In this document: piece after piece, positions 53,580 through 64,000 of the stretch
Position numbering within the stretch: the first letter of the stretch is position 1
How the letters are laid out: each line of letters begins with the position of its first letter
Origin: Flavivirga algicola
GTDB taxonomy: Bacteria > Bacteroidota > Bacteroidia > Flavobacteriales > Flavobacteriaceae
Length of the DNA stretch: 64,000 bases
Assembly (NCBI RefSeq): GCF_012910715.1
Contig: NZ_JABBHF010000018.1
Coordinates: 1 to 64,000, forward strand
Direction: 5' to 3'
Position numbers and translations under genes: made by a program
The notes under the pieces: generated by a model
The model's input: only the letters and a program-made list of their open reading frames with translations
Databases searched by the model: none
Told to the model about the DNA's origin: nothing

Positions 53580-54791
53580 TTATTCGCTAAGCAACTCATT
53601 AACAAATGCCTCAAACTCCTTTTTAAAAACCTGGTATTTCTCTCCTGTAGCCGGACCATTAAAACCAGTATGAATCTTCCTAACTACATCTTTTTTATCA
53701 ATAAAAATAGTCGTTGGATAGGACAGCACATGATTCAGCATAGGTAGCTTTTCTTGCGCCTTAACTTTACTGGCAGAACCGTACTGCGCTAACAAAACTG
53801 GGTAAGTAATACCTGTTTTATCCTTTAAACGTTTGATGTTTTTAAAAGCTGTTTCTTCGGTTTTTACATACTCAAAAGCCAAAGCTACTATCTCTAGATC
53901 TTTATCTTGATTGTTTTTATAAAATTCTGAATAAAATTTACTCTCGTCCAAACAATTTGGACACCAAGTTCCCATAATCTGTACCAAAACAACTTTATCC
54001 TTAAAACGAGTATCATGTAAAGAAACCATTTCTCCATTTTCATCAGGGAATGAAAATTCTAATTTGTCATAACCTTCTTTTAAAAAAGTAAGACTATCTG
54101 CATCTGGCAATTCATAAATAGCATTACGTTTAGCAACAAAAGACTCTTGAAAATGATTTCCAGAGTAAAAAGTGCCAAGCATCGTACTATCAGTCACCGT
54201 AGCAGTGAATAAAAAAGCATGTGCTCCGTCAAAAGTTGACAGTTTAAGCTGGTTACCGTCCATAACCCCTTCTAAATAACGATAATCGCCCGTTGTTGTT
54301 CTAAAAGTTCCTGTAACTATATCTTGTTCCTGACTAAAAATACCCTTTGAAAAATATTTGTCTTCTTCTGAATCTGGACTAAAAACAGTTTCCCAACTAC
54401 CAGAAATATCATGCTTAGCACTTTCTTCTACGGTAAATCTTACCGCATTCTTTTCTGCAGAAAATAACATCTTTCTATTCAGTTCTGTTTTTACAAAACT
54501 TCCTAAAAGCTTATCCTTTTTTATTTTAGCTACTAAGTACCCTTCAAAAATAGGCATTTTTATATAGACCGAGTCCTTTTTATAAGTAATGGCATCAACT
54601 TCAATGACTTCATCAGCATTGAAAATATATAGCTTGTTTTCAGAAATCACTTCAAAATTAAACGGTAAATCTTCAACTTCATTTACTTTTAGTAAAGCAC
54701 GGTACCTTCCCTTCTCTAATTTATTTATTTTAACCTTTTGTGTGCAGGCAAAAACTAAAAAAGCTAATAACCCGATGGCCATATATCTCAT
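53580..54791 (-). CDS. TlpA-like thioredoxin-fold lipoprotein
   Basis: 403 residues, lipoprotein signal with Cys about residue 16 (LVFACTQKV). The N-terminal 230 residues are a beta-rich DUF4369-type domain of flavobacterial TlpA proteins. The C-terminal thioredoxin domain has the active site C277-P-N-C280 in GTWCPNCLDE, a HVLSYPTTIFIDK cis-Pro segment and a FNGPATGEKY end. It is expected to reduce or exchange disulfides in the periplasm, for example in cytochrome c or exported protein maturation. Monocistronic. Confidence 0.9.
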   Translation of the reverse strand: MRYMAIGLLAFLVFACTQKVKINKLEKGRYRALLKVNEVEDLPFNFEVISENKLYIFNADEVIEVDAITYKKDSVYIKMPIFEGYLVAKIKKDKLLGSFVKTELNRKMLFSAEKNAVRFTVEESAKHDISGSWETVFSPDSEEDKYFSKGIFSQEQDIVTGTFRTTTGDYRYLEGVMDGNQLKLSTFDGAHAFLFTATVTDSTMLGTFYSGNHFQESFVAKRNAIYELPDADSLTFLKEGYDKLEFSFPDENGEMVSLHDTRFKDKVVLVQIMGTWCPNCLDESKFYSEFYKNNQDKDLEIVALAFEYVKTEETAFKNIKRLKDKTGITYPVLLAQYGSASKVKAQEKLPMLNHVLSYPTTIFIDKKDVVRKIHTGFNGPATGEKYQVFKKEFEAFVNELLSE

Positions 54792-54890
54792 ATAAAGATC
54801 ATTTGAATTACATTATTCGAAATAACAACATATTACCAACAAATAAAAGATAATAATTCTGCTTTTTAAGCTTACAAATTACGAGCAATG

Positions 54891-54921
54891 TTTGAATGCT
54901 AGCTTCAATATTTTATCTTTG
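54891..54921 (+). promoter_or_regulatory. Promoter of pheT
   Basis: TTTG (54891-54894), exactly 19 nt, TATCTTTG (54914-54921). Full match to the Bacteroidota consensus, the best in this window, with a leader of about 18 nt. Confidence 0.75.
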
Positions 54922-54945
54922 CACTCTTAAAATAGCAATTTTTTT

Positions 54946-57372
54946 ATGAAAATTTCTTACAACTGGCTAAAGCAGTTTTTAAAAACGGAATGGACACCCG
55001 AACAAACTAGCGAATTACTTACAGATTTAGGACTTGAAGTTGAAGGTATTGAAAGCTATCAGTCTGTTAAAGGAGGGCTGGAAGGTGTTGTTGTTGGGGA
55101 GGTTTTAACTTGTATAAAGCACCCGAATGCAGATAAGCTAAAAATTACCACAGTAAATATAGGTGGTGATGCGCCTTTGCAAATAGTTTGTGGTGCTCCA
55201 AACGTGGCTGCTGGTCAAAAAGTACCTGTTGCTACCATTGGTACTACTTTGTATACAGAAGAAGGGGAATCCTGGACCATAAAAAAAGGAAAAATACGAG
55301 GTGAGGAAAGTCATGGAATGATTTGTGCCGAAGATGAGCTTGGCTTAGGAAAATCGCACGACGGTATTATGGTTCTAAAAAACACCGTTAAAGTTGGAAC
55401 GCTGGCTTCAGATATTTTTGAAATTGAAAACGATCAAGTGTTCGAAATTGGCCTAACCCCTAATAGAGCTGATGCCATGAGCCATTTAGGTACGGCTCGC
55501 GACTTAAAAGCTGGTTTATTACAAAAAGATATTAATTTAGAACTTATTACTCCTTCGGTAAGCGCATTTCGTATAGATAACCGCACCCTGAAAATTGATA
55601 TAGACGTAAAAAACAAAGATCTAGCACCCCGCTACTGTGGTGTTACCATATCTGGACTAAAAGTTAAAGAGTCCCCCAGCTGGTTACAACACCGATTAAA
55701 AGCTATTGGTTTAAGCCCCATAAACAATATCGTCGATGCTACAAATTATGTATTGCATGAGTTAGGACAACCCTTGCATGCCTTTGATGCCGTAAAAATT
55801 GCAGGTAATAAAGTTGAAGTAAAAACATTGGGAAAAGGCACCAAATTCACAACTTTAGATGGTATAGAGCGTGAATTGCACGAAGACGATTTAATGATCT
55901 GTGATGCCGAAAAACCAATGTGTATTGCTGGTGTTTTCGGCGGCATTGGTTCTGGAGTCACAGAAACCACAACTAGCATCTTTTTAGAAAGTGCTTATTT
56001 CAACCCTGTTAGTATTCGTAAATCTGCTAAAAGACACGGATTAAATACGGATGCTTCTTTTAGATTCGAGCGTGGCATAGACCCTAACATTACGGAATAT
56101 GCATTAAAACGTGCCGCATTATTAATTCAAGAAATAGCAGGTGGTGAAATTACTAGTGACTTGGTTGATCTTTATCCGAATAAAATTAAAGATTTTGAGG
56201 TTAGATTAAGTTTCGAGAATGCAAAAAAACTTATTGGAGAAGAGATCCCAAAAGAAATCATTAAACGTATATTATCGTCATTAGACATTAAAGTAAATAA
56301 TGTTACCGAAGCTGGTCTTGGTTTAACCGTTCCTGCTTATAGAAATGACGTACAAAGGGAAGCAGATATTATAGAAGAGGTATTGCGTGTATATGGTTAC
56401 AATAATATTAAAACGACCAAAAAGTTAAACGCTTCCATTTCTGGTGTATCAAAATTTGAAGATTATAAAATACAAAACGTTATAGGAAATCAATTGGTTT
56501 CGCAAGGGTTCTATGAAATTCTTTCTAATTCATTAACAACTCCTAATTATACATCCTTAAGTGAACAATTAAAGGAAGCGTACCATGTTAATATCCTAAA
56601 TGCTTTAAGTAATGATCTGTCTGTTTTAAGACAATCACTATTGTTTTCTGGTTTAGAAGCTATCTCTTTTAACATCAACAGAAAGCGAGCAGATTTAAAA
56701 TTGTTTGAATACGGCAAAACCTATCATGATTTTGGTGATCAAAGAGAAGAATTCAAGCATTTATCGCTTTTTGTAACTGGGAGCCAAAAATCAGAAAATT
56801 GGCATAGTCCAAACAAAAAAAGTGATTTCTTTTTAATTAAGGGCTATATTATCGCTGTGTTGCAACGATTAGGTATTTCAAGATTCAATGAAACACCTGT
56901 TGCAAATGATTTTTTTAGTGAAGGATTAGAACTTAATCAAGGAAAAACCAAATTGGTTGATTTTGGATTAATAAAAAAACCGATATTAAAGCATTTTGAT
57001 ATTTCTCAAGATGTACTTTTCGCAAATTTTAATTGGGATGCTATTCTAGATTTAGTGAAACATAACAAAATTAAGTTTAAGCCCATTCCAAAATATCCAG
57101 AAGTACGACGTGATTTTGCTTTATTATTAGATGATGAAGTTACTTTTGAATCTATTTATAAAATTGCAAGACAAAGTGAGAAAAAGCTATTAAAAGATAT
57201 TAATTTATTTGATGTTTATCAAGGCAAGAACTTGCCGAAAGGGAAAAAGAGTTACGCCGTTAGCTTTACATTTCAAGACGAAAACAAAACCCTTACCGAT
57301 AAGCAAATAGACAAAGTAATGGATAAGCTACAAGGTAACTTTAAGAAGCAACTTGGTGCGGAACTAAGATGA
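54946..57372 (+). CDS. pheT: Phenylalanyl-tRNA synthetase, beta chain
   Basis: 808 residues, normal length. In order: N-terminal tRNA-binding domain (EVLTCIKHPNADKLKITTVNIG, residues ~45-70), B1/B3-B4 region (GLTPNRADAMSHLG; NIVDATNYVLHELGQPLHAFD), B5 domain, catalytic-like core (VYGYNNIKTT) and the C-terminal ferredoxin-like anticodon-binding domain (KYPEVRRDFALLLDDEV). It pairs with PheS, not present here. It is part of a plus-strand run with PAP2. Confidence 0.97.
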   Translation: MKISYNWLKQFLKTEWTPEQTSELLTDLGLEVEGIESYQSVKGGLEGVVVGEVLTCIKHPNADKLKITTVNIGGDAPLQIVCGAPNVAAGQKVPVATIGTTLYTEEGESWTIKKGKIRGEESHGMICAEDELGLGKSHDGIMVLKNTVKVGTLASDIFEIENDQVFEIGLTPNRADAMSHLGTARDLKAGLLQKDINLELITPSVSAFRIDNRTLKIDIDVKNKDLAPRYCGVTISGLKVKESPSWLQHRLKAIGLSPINNIVDATNYVLHELGQPLHAFDAVKIAGNKVEVKTLGKGTKFTTLDGIERELHEDDLMICDAEKPMCIAGVFGGIGSGVTETTTSIFLESAYFNPVSIRKSAKRHGLNTDASFRFERGIDPNITEYALKRAALLIQEIAGGEITSDLVDLYPNKIKDFEVRLSFENAKKLIGEEIPKEIIKRILSSLDIKVNNVTEAGLGLTVPAYRNDVQREADIIEEVLRVYGYNNIKTTKKLNASISGVSKFEDYKIQNVIGNQLVSQGFYEILSNSLTTPNYTSLSEQLKEAYHVNILNALSNDLSVLRQSLLFSGLEAISFNINRKRADLKLFEYGKTYHDFGDQREEFKHLSLFVTGSQKSENWHSPNKKSDFFLIKGYIIAVLQRLGISRFNETPVANDFFSEGLELNQGKTKLVDFGLIKKPILKHFDISQDVLFANFNWDAILDLVKHNKIKFKPIPKYPEVRRDFALLLDDEVTFESIYKIARQSEKKLLKDINLFDVYQGKNLPKGKKSYAVSFTFQDENKTLTDKQIDKVMDKLQGNFKKQLGAELR

Positions 57373-57381
57373 TAATATGGT

Positions 57382-58239
57382 ATGTTACAAAAGGTTTTCT
57401 TTCTAATAGTTATATTTCTGGCCTCTCTCGAATTGAGTGCGCAAGAAACAACCTTAGAATTAGAAAAATCTAAAGATACGTCTTCCATAGGTCAATTAGC
57501 AGCCTACGATGCTAAACAAACTCTTTTAGGTATAAAGCATACTTTTACAAGACCTTTTCATTGGAAAAAGAAGGACTTTGCAACTATAGGCACTGTAGCT
57601 CTTGGAGCCTTTGCACTTTCTACTATAGATGATGAAGGTAGTACTTTCTTTATTCGCCAAGAACCAGATGTGCCAAACATATTTCAAGAAGCAGGCACTC
57701 GGTTTGGAAGCCCACAAGTTTATTTTATTGCGAATGCTGGGCTTTATGGCTTTGGACTATTTACAAAAAATGAAAAGATTAGGAAGACGAGTGTTTTAAT
57801 AATTTCATCTTCATTTACCACAGGTGTCATACAAAGCCTAAGTAAAACGGCTTTTGGTAGGGCTCGCCCAGGAAACGGTTATAAAAGCACAGAATTCAGG
57901 TTTTGGTCAAAAGAAGCGCAATTTCATTCATTTCCATCTGGACATACTGTTTTATCTATAACAATGGCCCATGCTATTGCTAAGCAATTTGATAATGTAT
58001 GGCACAAAGCTGGAATATATACATTAGGTTCAATAGCACCAGTTTCAAGACTATTTTCAGGCGTCCACTGGCTTACAGATGTTGCCATGGGAGCTGTTCT
58101 AAGTATTGCTGTTGTAGATGCTGTAGATAAGTTCTTATTCAACACAAAGGCATATCATGGCACTGCAAAAGAAAAGAATCGTATTTCCTGGAGATTTCGC
58201 TTTACTGGAAATAAAATTGGGATTGCAGGCACATTTTAG
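57382..58239 (+). CDS. PAP2-family phosphatase, exported
   Basis: 285 residues with a signal peptide (LASLELSAQETT). The three PAP2 motifs are K155-TAFGR-RP (KTAFGRARPGNG), FPSGHT with H188 and SRLFSGVHWLTD with H229. It dephosphorylates lipid or other phosphates in the periplasm. The start is 9 nt after pheT, so it can be cotranscribed. Substrate unknown. Confidence 0.92.
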   Translation: MLQKVFFLIVIFLASLELSAQETTLELEKSKDTSSIGQLAAYDAKQTLLGIKHTFTRPFHWKKKDFATIGTVALGAFALSTIDDEGSTFFIRQEPDVPNIFQEAGTRFGSPQVYFIANAGLYGFGLFTKNEKIRKTSVLIISSSFTTGVIQSLSKTAFGRARPGNGYKSTEFRFWSKEAQFHSFPSGHTVLSITMAHAIAKQFDNVWHKAGIYTLGSIAPVSRLFSGVHWLTDVAMGAVLSIAVVDAVDKFLFNTKAYHGTAKEKNRISWRFRFTGNKIGIAGTF

Positions 58240-58299
58240 TTACTTTCTTTTCTACATAAATATTCCTATTTGTACATGCAAAATCTATAGGTAAATTAA

Positions 58300-58336
58300 A
58301 AATTAAAACCCCATTATTTCTGGGATTTTAATTTAA
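58300..58336 (+). terminator. Possible terminator after the PAP2 gene
   Basis: AAATTAAAAC-CCC and GGG-ATTTTAATTT form a long AT-rich stem with one mismatch; the following T-tract is weak. Confidence 0.4.
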
Positions 58337-58376
58337 AATTTCGTAACTTTAAAATGCACCTATAAATCCATTCTTT

Positions 58377-58610
58377 ATGAAAGATTCTAATTATATAAAA
58401 ATATTTACAGGAAATTTTATGATTGTTCAACGCATTATTAGTGAGTTAAAAGCTATTAATATTAATGCTATTATTAAAGACCCAGCCGAATCTGCACGCT
58501 TAAGTGGTTATGCTGCTGGTATATTGCCAGGTTTCCAAGAAGTTTTTGTGAATAAAGATGAGCTTGACATGGCTGTTCCTATTGTTGAAAGCATAAACTC
58601 TGAGTTCTAA
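58377..58610 (+). CDS. DUF2007-type putative signal-transducing protein
   Basis: 77 residues, no export signal. The start YIKIFTGNFMIVQRIISEL, the ININAIIKDPAESARL and QEVFVNKDELDMAVPIVE segments fit DUF2007 (Pfam 'putative signal transducing protein'), a small ferredoxin-like fold. Function unknown. Short intergenic regions flank it on both sides and its upstream TAACTTTA is a near match to a -7 box. Confidence 0.8.
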   Translation: MKDSNYIKIFTGNFMIVQRIISELKAININAIIKDPAESARLSGYAAGILPGFQEVFVNKDELDMAVPIVESINSEF

Positions 58611-58661
58611 GGTATAACAGGATTACAAAATTTCTAATAAAGAATTTCTTAAAACGAACTA

Positions 58662-58684
58662 TCCTCGAGGCAGAGTCTCGGAGA
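58662..58684. repeat. Small hairpin, possible dispersed repeat
   Basis: TCCTCGAG and CTCGGAGA pair with one mismatch around GCAGAGT. GC-rich islands of this CCTCGAGGCAGAG-type occur between genes in related genomes by recollection; no second copy was seen here. Confidence 0.3.
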
Positions 58685-58738
58685 ATTCTTTTCTATTAAA
58701 TAACAATAATGCTAATCGAAGCGCATAAAGGCGAGTAA

Positions 58739-58945
58739 AATTTTGTGTCTAGCTTCCCAAAAGGCGTATGTTTTTATTTTTTTGAAAAAACCAATATATT
58801 TAAATTCACCAATAGCTCTTAGAATAAATACGATAGATATTATCCAGCTTCCGTATTTAAAGATCCTATCGGGCACATTAAAATTTACAACTTCAGTTTA
58901 ACAGATAAAATAGGGCAAAGCTTATAAGCCCAAATTCAACAATAG
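58739..58945 (+). pseudogene. Possible gene remnant with internal stops
   Basis: A single frame reads VSSFPKGVCFYFFEKTNIFK, a stop, then YYPASVFKDPIGHIKIYNFS and LTDKIGQSL, a stop, AQIQQ and a final stop. The composition of the second part looks protein-like, but no start or family is recognisable, so this remains tentative. Confidence 0.25.
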
Positions 58946-58996
58946 CACTATCTATTCTTTAGGATAATACTATCCATAAATTATAAATAGTATCCG

Positions 58997-60628
<1,632 letters not shown>

Positions 60629-60734
60629 TTATTTTTATTTACTCAGATATTTAATTTAATAAATCAGGGCTTTATAAACTTACTAAAATGATAAGATTTA
60701 CTCCTTGACATAAGCCTTAATCTGTAAGTTTTTG

Positions 60735-60742
60735 CAAAAGTA
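60735..60742 (-). promoter_or_regulatory. -7 box of the ABC-F gene
   Basis: TACTTTTG on the minus strand, exact TAnnTTTG; a TTTG lies 16 nt upstream (shorter than usual). Predicted leader about 105 nt, unusually long. Confidence 0.45.
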
Positions 60743-60860
60743 GAAAATTCAAAGGTTACAAAGAAACTTAGCTATGTTCTTTTTTAATAAAAAAGTTTCC
60801 TTTTATTCAGCTATAGTAATATTTAACAACGCATTAACAGCACTTTATAAATACAACACA

Positions 60861-60868
60861 TATTTTTG
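60861..60868 (+). promoter_or_regulatory. -7 box of the thioredoxin-like lipoprotein gene
   Basis: TATTTTTG, exact TAnnTTTG match, 40 nt before the start codon; -33 unclear. A purine stretch AGGGGGA precedes the ATG, an unusual feature here. Confidence 0.4.
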
Positions 60869-60908
60869 TACAATAATTTGTATTATTTAATACTATTAGG
60901 GGGATTTT

Positions 60909-62327
60909 ATGAAGTTATACTTTTCGATAATATTAACACTATTAACACTTTTAGGCTGTAAAAATAAAAGTGAAGCGGAATATAATTACGCATACATTGG
61001 TGGCGAAATTATTAATCCAACTGCTAATTATGTCGTATTATTAAAGCTTGAAGAGACTATAGATACTATAAAACTAGATAATAGAAACAGATTTTTATAC
61101 AAGATCCATGATCTTGAAGAAGGTTTATATTCATTTAGACATGGTTATGAGTATCAAATGATATTATTAGAGCCAAAAGATAGTGTTCTTTTTAGGCTAA
61201 ATACTTTAGATTTTGATGAATCACTTGTTTTTACAGGTAAAGGGGCTAAAAAAAATAACTATTTAATAAATGAGTTTTTAGAAAATGAAATTGAGGAAAA
61301 ACATATTTTTAAACTGTGTCAATTAACCCCTATGGTTTATCAAAACCATATAGATTCATTAAAAACCTTAAAGGTTAAAAAATTTGAAACCTTTAAAAAA
61401 AAGTATGAAACCTCCCCTCTATTCGAAAAAATTGCACGAGCCAATATAGATTATGATTATTATTCTAGTAAAGAAGTATATCCGTTTGTTCATTATGGTA
61501 AAAATAAAGGAGATATTCTAAAATCGCTCCCAGAAGATTTTTATAGTTACAGAAAAGATATCAATTACAATGATGACTTATCTATTCATTACTATAAATA
61601 CAATAAGTTTTTAAAATACACCTTCAGTAATATTTCTTTGAAAGAACACTACGTTCATTCTAAAAACAAACATTTTAACAGGTATTCGTTGTGCTATAAT
61701 CTAGATAAATTAAAACTTATTGATAGCTTAGTAACAAATACTTCTATAAAAGACGGTTTGCTTTATGATCTAACTATGAATTATGTATCAAAAAACAAGC
61801 ATGTAGAGAATAATAATATTGTTTTAAAATCTTATTTAAGTAAAGCCAAAGATGAAAAAAGAAAACAGAAGATGATAAGCTTTACAAACTCATTAAACGC
61901 GTTGAAAATTGGTTCTAACATTCCCAATATTGCACTCGTTAATCATGAAAATGCAGAAGTTGACATAGGTACAATTATAGATGCTCCCACGGTTATAAGC
62001 TTTTGGTCTCATACTTACCATGAACATTTTAAAGATAGTCATAAAGAGATAAAAAAACTAAAGGTAAAGTATCCTGAAGTTGTTTTTATTACTATCAATA
62101 TTGATGATTATGGGCTAGAGAAATCTAAAAAATCATTAAAAAGAAATAAATTTTCTTGCCATAATGAATATATATTTAAAAACCCCAAAGAAGCTACCAA
62201 AACTCTGGCCATTCACCCTATGACAAAGGCCATAATCGTTGATCAAGATAAAAAAATAGTGAATAACAATACGAATATTTTTTCTGTAAAATTCGAAAAA
62301 CAGCTCTTAGGCTTAATAAATCAATAA
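60909..62327 (+). CDS. Thioredoxin-fold lipoprotein lacking active-site cysteines
   Basis: 472 residues. Lipoprotein signal with Cys about residue 17 (LTLLGCKNK). The N-terminal ~100 residues are a beta-sandwich like the DUF4369 domain of TlpA proteins, followed by a helical linker rich in Lys and Tyr. The C-terminal ~140 residues follow the TlpA thioredoxin fold, but the usual FWASWC--C segment reads FWSHTYHEHF (365-374); the two Cys positions are Tyr370 and His373. The cis-Pro segment is AIHPMTKAIIVDQ. It therefore cannot act as a disulfide oxidoreductase and may be a binding or structural protein. Confidence 0.8.
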   Translation: MKLYFSIILTLLTLLGCKNKSEAEYNYAYIGGEIINPTANYVVLLKLEETIDTIKLDNRNRFLYKIHDLEEGLYSFRHGYEYQMILLEPKDSVLFRLNTLDFDESLVFTGKGAKKNNYLINEFLENEIEEKHIFKLCQLTPMVYQNHIDSLKTLKVKKFETFKKKYETSPLFEKIARANIDYDYYSSKEVYPFVHYGKNKGDILKSLPEDFYSYRKDINYNDDLSIHYYKYNKFLKYTFSNISLKEHYVHSKNKHFNRYSLCYNLDKLKLIDSLVTNTSIKDGLLYDLTMNYVSKNKHVENNNIVLKSYLSKAKDEKRKQKMISFTNSLNALKIGSNIPNIALVNHENAEVDIGTIIDAPTVISFWSHTYHEHFKDSHKEIKKLKVKYPEVVFITINIDDYGLEKSKKSLKRNKFSCHNEYIFKNPKEATKTLAIHPMTKAIIVDQDKKIVNNNTNIFSVKFEKQLLGLINQ

Positions 62328-62341
62328 TAAAAAAACTATTT

Positions 62342-62752
62342 TTATTTAATGGCTATCACATAGTCCCTAGAAGTGTCGTCGGAACATAGCGGTCCATTAC
62401 TTCTTCCAAACTCGTTATAATGAGGTATCACTTCTAAATAGACTTTAATATTAAATCGCCCCGATTCCTTAGGTACACCTTTAAAAACTACTTCTCTATG
62501 TCTATTGTAGAAAACGTCTATGCCTTCTGGCAACCTGCCCGAAACATCGAAATAATAATCGTAATCATTATCATTGGGCTCGTTTTTAATTTCTGCAGTA
62601 ATAATTTCTGAATAGTACTCATTAACAAATCCAACAGCCAAAGTTTTAGCATGCAATTCTGGCTTTACATTAATAATACAATCTAATAAATCATCACAGC
62701 CACTCAAAGAAAAAAGAGGAATTAAAAAAATTATAAGTAAATATCGTTTCAT
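62342..62752 (-). CDS. Small lipoprotein, tandem copy A
   Basis: 136 residues from MKRYLLIIF; the frame extends 10 codons upstream without family support. Lipoprotein Cys in SLSGCDDLL, about residue 18. Mature part: KPELHAKTLAVGFVNEYYSE, then GRLPEGIDVFYNRHREVVF and a GVPKESGRFNIKVYLEV segment, an Ig-like (putative Ig/He_PIG-type) domain that binds carbohydrate or protein in other contexts. Paralog of the gene at 62946 with the same architecture. Function unknown. Confidence 0.72.
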   Translation of the reverse strand: MKRYLLIIFLIPLFSLSGCDDLLDCIINVKPELHAKTLAVGFVNEYYSEIITAEIKNEPNDNDYDYYFDVSGRLPEGIDVFYNRHREVVFKGVPKESGRFNIKVYLEVIPHYNEFGRSNGPLCSDDTSRDYVIAIK

Positions 62753-62945
62753 AATTCTAGGTTTAAAAACAATAGATATCAAATAATATGCCGAAAAATA
62801 TTTTAAAGTTTATAATCATTAAAAGCTCTAAATTCTATACTAGCACTGTTAATACATAGAATATGATTATCCAGACTACTATATAGGAGTTATAACAGAC
62901 TAACGTATATGAGCTAATGCCTTTTAATCACACTATAAGCTCCCC

Positions 62946-63338
62946 TTATTTAATGGTTAGAGTATAAGATTTAGAAGCTCTATTTCTACATAATTTATCT
63001 TCCCCGTTTACTGACCTCACATTTACAAAAACTTCTATAATAAACTCACCTGATTCTCTAGGTACTCCTTTCAAAATAAGTTTTCTATGTCCCTCACTGG
63101 AAGATTTTAAACCTACTGGTAACCCAGAAACATCGAAAGAATAACTAAAATCATCATCATTAATTTTATTTTTAATTTTAGCAGTAATAACTTCGGTATA
63201 ATATTCAGCAATAAATCCATTGTCCAAAGTTTTGCTATGTAATATAGGTTTTACGCCAATAATACAATTAAATATAGGTTCACAAGCACTTAAAGAAAAA
63301 AGAAAAATTAAAAAAATTATAGGTAAATATCGTTTCAT
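62946..63338 (-). CDS. Small lipoprotein, tandem copy B
   Basis: 130 residues, lipoprotein signal with Cys in SLSACEPIF. Same architecture as the neighbour: KPILHSKTLDNGFIAEYYTE, GLPVGLKSSSEGHRKLILKG, VPRESGEFIIEVFV. The two share near-identical signal segments (MKRYL-IIFLI-LFSLS) and the RESG(R/E)F word, so they are a recent duplication. A 193-nt gap lies between them. Function unknown. Confidence 0.72.
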   Translation of the reverse strand: MKRYLPIIFLIFLFSLSACEPIFNCIIGVKPILHSKTLDNGFIAEYYTEVITAKIKNKINDDDFSYSFDVSGLPVGLKSSSEGHRKLILKGVPRESGEFIIEVFVNVRSVNGEDKLCRNRASKSYTLTIK

Positions 63339-63422
63339 TTTTGCAGGTTAAGCTTATAAGCAATGTATCACAAAAAATGTACCAAAAACGCTTTTCTTAC
63401 CTTTTTTAAGAATTAAAATTGG

Positions 63423-64000
63423 TTAAAGCTTATAATGATTCATTAATAACTTTTCATACAACTTATCTGGTAATATGCGTTTTAAAACAATTGAGAATTT
63501 TTGCATAAACTCTCCTACCTTATAATGTACTTTCGGGTTTCCTGTATTTATAATTTTATATACAGCATGTGCCATTAAATTTGGATTGCTTCCATTATCT
63601 ACATGAGTATCCATTAAACTTAAAGATTTACCATACGTTTCTTTATAAGGAGATGTATCAAGAAGTGGTGCATGGTAACGCCCTGCAGCAATATTTGTAG
63701 CAAAATCGCCAGGAGCAACATTGGTCATTTTAATATTAAATGCTTTTAGTTCCATTCTAAAGGCCTCTGTTAAAAGTTCTAAAGCACCTTTACTGGCACT
63801 ATATATACCCCGATAGGGCAACCCCATATAACCAGCTATAGAGGTTACATTTATAATTAGTCCAGATTGCTGCTCTCGCATTTGCGGTAATACCGCTTTA
63901 ATAACATTTATAGGACCGAAAAAATTAGTCTCAAAATTGTTCTTAATTTCTTCTTCTGGTATTTCTTCAATAGGCCCTGTGATACCAGCTCCCGCATTAT
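63423..64000 (-). CDS. Short-chain dehydrogenase (SDR), C-terminal part, truncated by window edge
   Basis: At least 192 residues; the frame is open to the window end, so the N-terminus and cofactor Gly motif are missing. The NNAGAG motif is visible near the edge (about 63995), followed by NFFGPINVIKAVLPQM, catalytic-type ITSIAGYMGLPYRGIYSASK (Ser-Tyr-Lys), and VAPGDFATNIAAGRYHAP. It is a classical NAD(P)-dependent short-chain dehydrogenase/reductase. Substrate unknown. An internal Met at 63881 is not the real start. Confidence 0.9.
   Translation of the reverse strand, partial: NAGAGITGPIEEIPEEEIKNNFETNFFGPINVIKAVLPQMREQQSGLIINVTSIAGYMGLPYRGIYSASKGALELLTEAFRMELKAFNIKMTNVAPGDFATNIAAGRYHAPLLDTSPYKETYGKSLSLMDTHVDNGSNPNLMAHAVYKIINTGNPKVHYKVGEFMQKFSIVLKRILPDKLYEKLLMNHYKL

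Overview
The window is a stretch of chromosome from a low-GC Bacteroidota, almost certainly a marine member of the Flavobacteriaceae. Evidence: a SprB-like repeat adhesin with a type IX secretion (T9SS) gliding C-terminal domain beside PorP/SprF and OmpA-PD40 proteins; PorQ between cytidylate kinase and Lon; the long six-domain S1 protein; many short lipoprotein signals; fused E1 alpha-beta ketoacid dehydrogenase; and promoters of the Bacteroidota type (TTTG, about 19-20 nt, TAnnTTTG). The genus cannot be fixed from this sequence alone. No tRNA, rRNA, CRISPR array, insertion sequence or phage was seen.

Layout. 1-6990: T9SS/gliding surface operon (3' part of a giant adhesin, PorP/SprF, two tandem OmpA-family paralogs). 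7253-13011: mostly minus-strand housekeeping (CAP lipoprotein, pdxH, rnz, DUF3291, small protein, pyrB, pyrR) around a tandem pair of small unknown proteins. 13445-18927: a compact accessory operon of five cytoplasmic proteins: phospholipase-D-like, small-subunit-like, GMC oxidoreductase, VioB/RebD-type ferritin-like protein, and an unknown small protein. I consider this the most promising undescribed system here. 19106-26760: TMEM175-like channel, rpsA, LysM protein, cmk, porQ, lon. 27026-32474: Kelch-like lipoprotein, a decayed lipoprotein gene, rhomboid protease, lipid acyltransferase, sulfatase.

32713-43506: glmM, acyl-carrier-protein phosphodiesterase, gamma-glutamyltransferase, unknown membrane protein, GH29 alpha-L-fucosidase, unknown protein, uvrA, LOG-family protein. 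The sulfatase and fucosidase are exported lipoproteins that fit use of sulfated fucose-containing algal polysaccharide, although no SusC/SusD pair is present. 43618-53108: a peptidase-like protein with an eroded zinc site fused to an outer-membrane barrel, fused E1 dehydrogenase, a large methyltransferase with a small partner, and a beta-helix/TonB-C fusion. 53580-64000: TlpA-like lipoprotein, pheT, PAP2 phosphatase, DUF2007, an ABC-F ATPase with a degenerate second Walker A, a thioredoxin-like lipoprotein without cysteines, two tandem small lipoproteins, and a truncated short-chain dehydrogenase at the right edge.

Gene starts were moved inward where the first Met gives an implausible extension (pyrR, cmk, ferritin-like, uvrA, one small lipoprotein); for pyrR and cmk a TAnnTTTG box lies inside or just downstream of the longer reading frame, which supports the shorter start. 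Family names come from recalled motifs, not from database searches.
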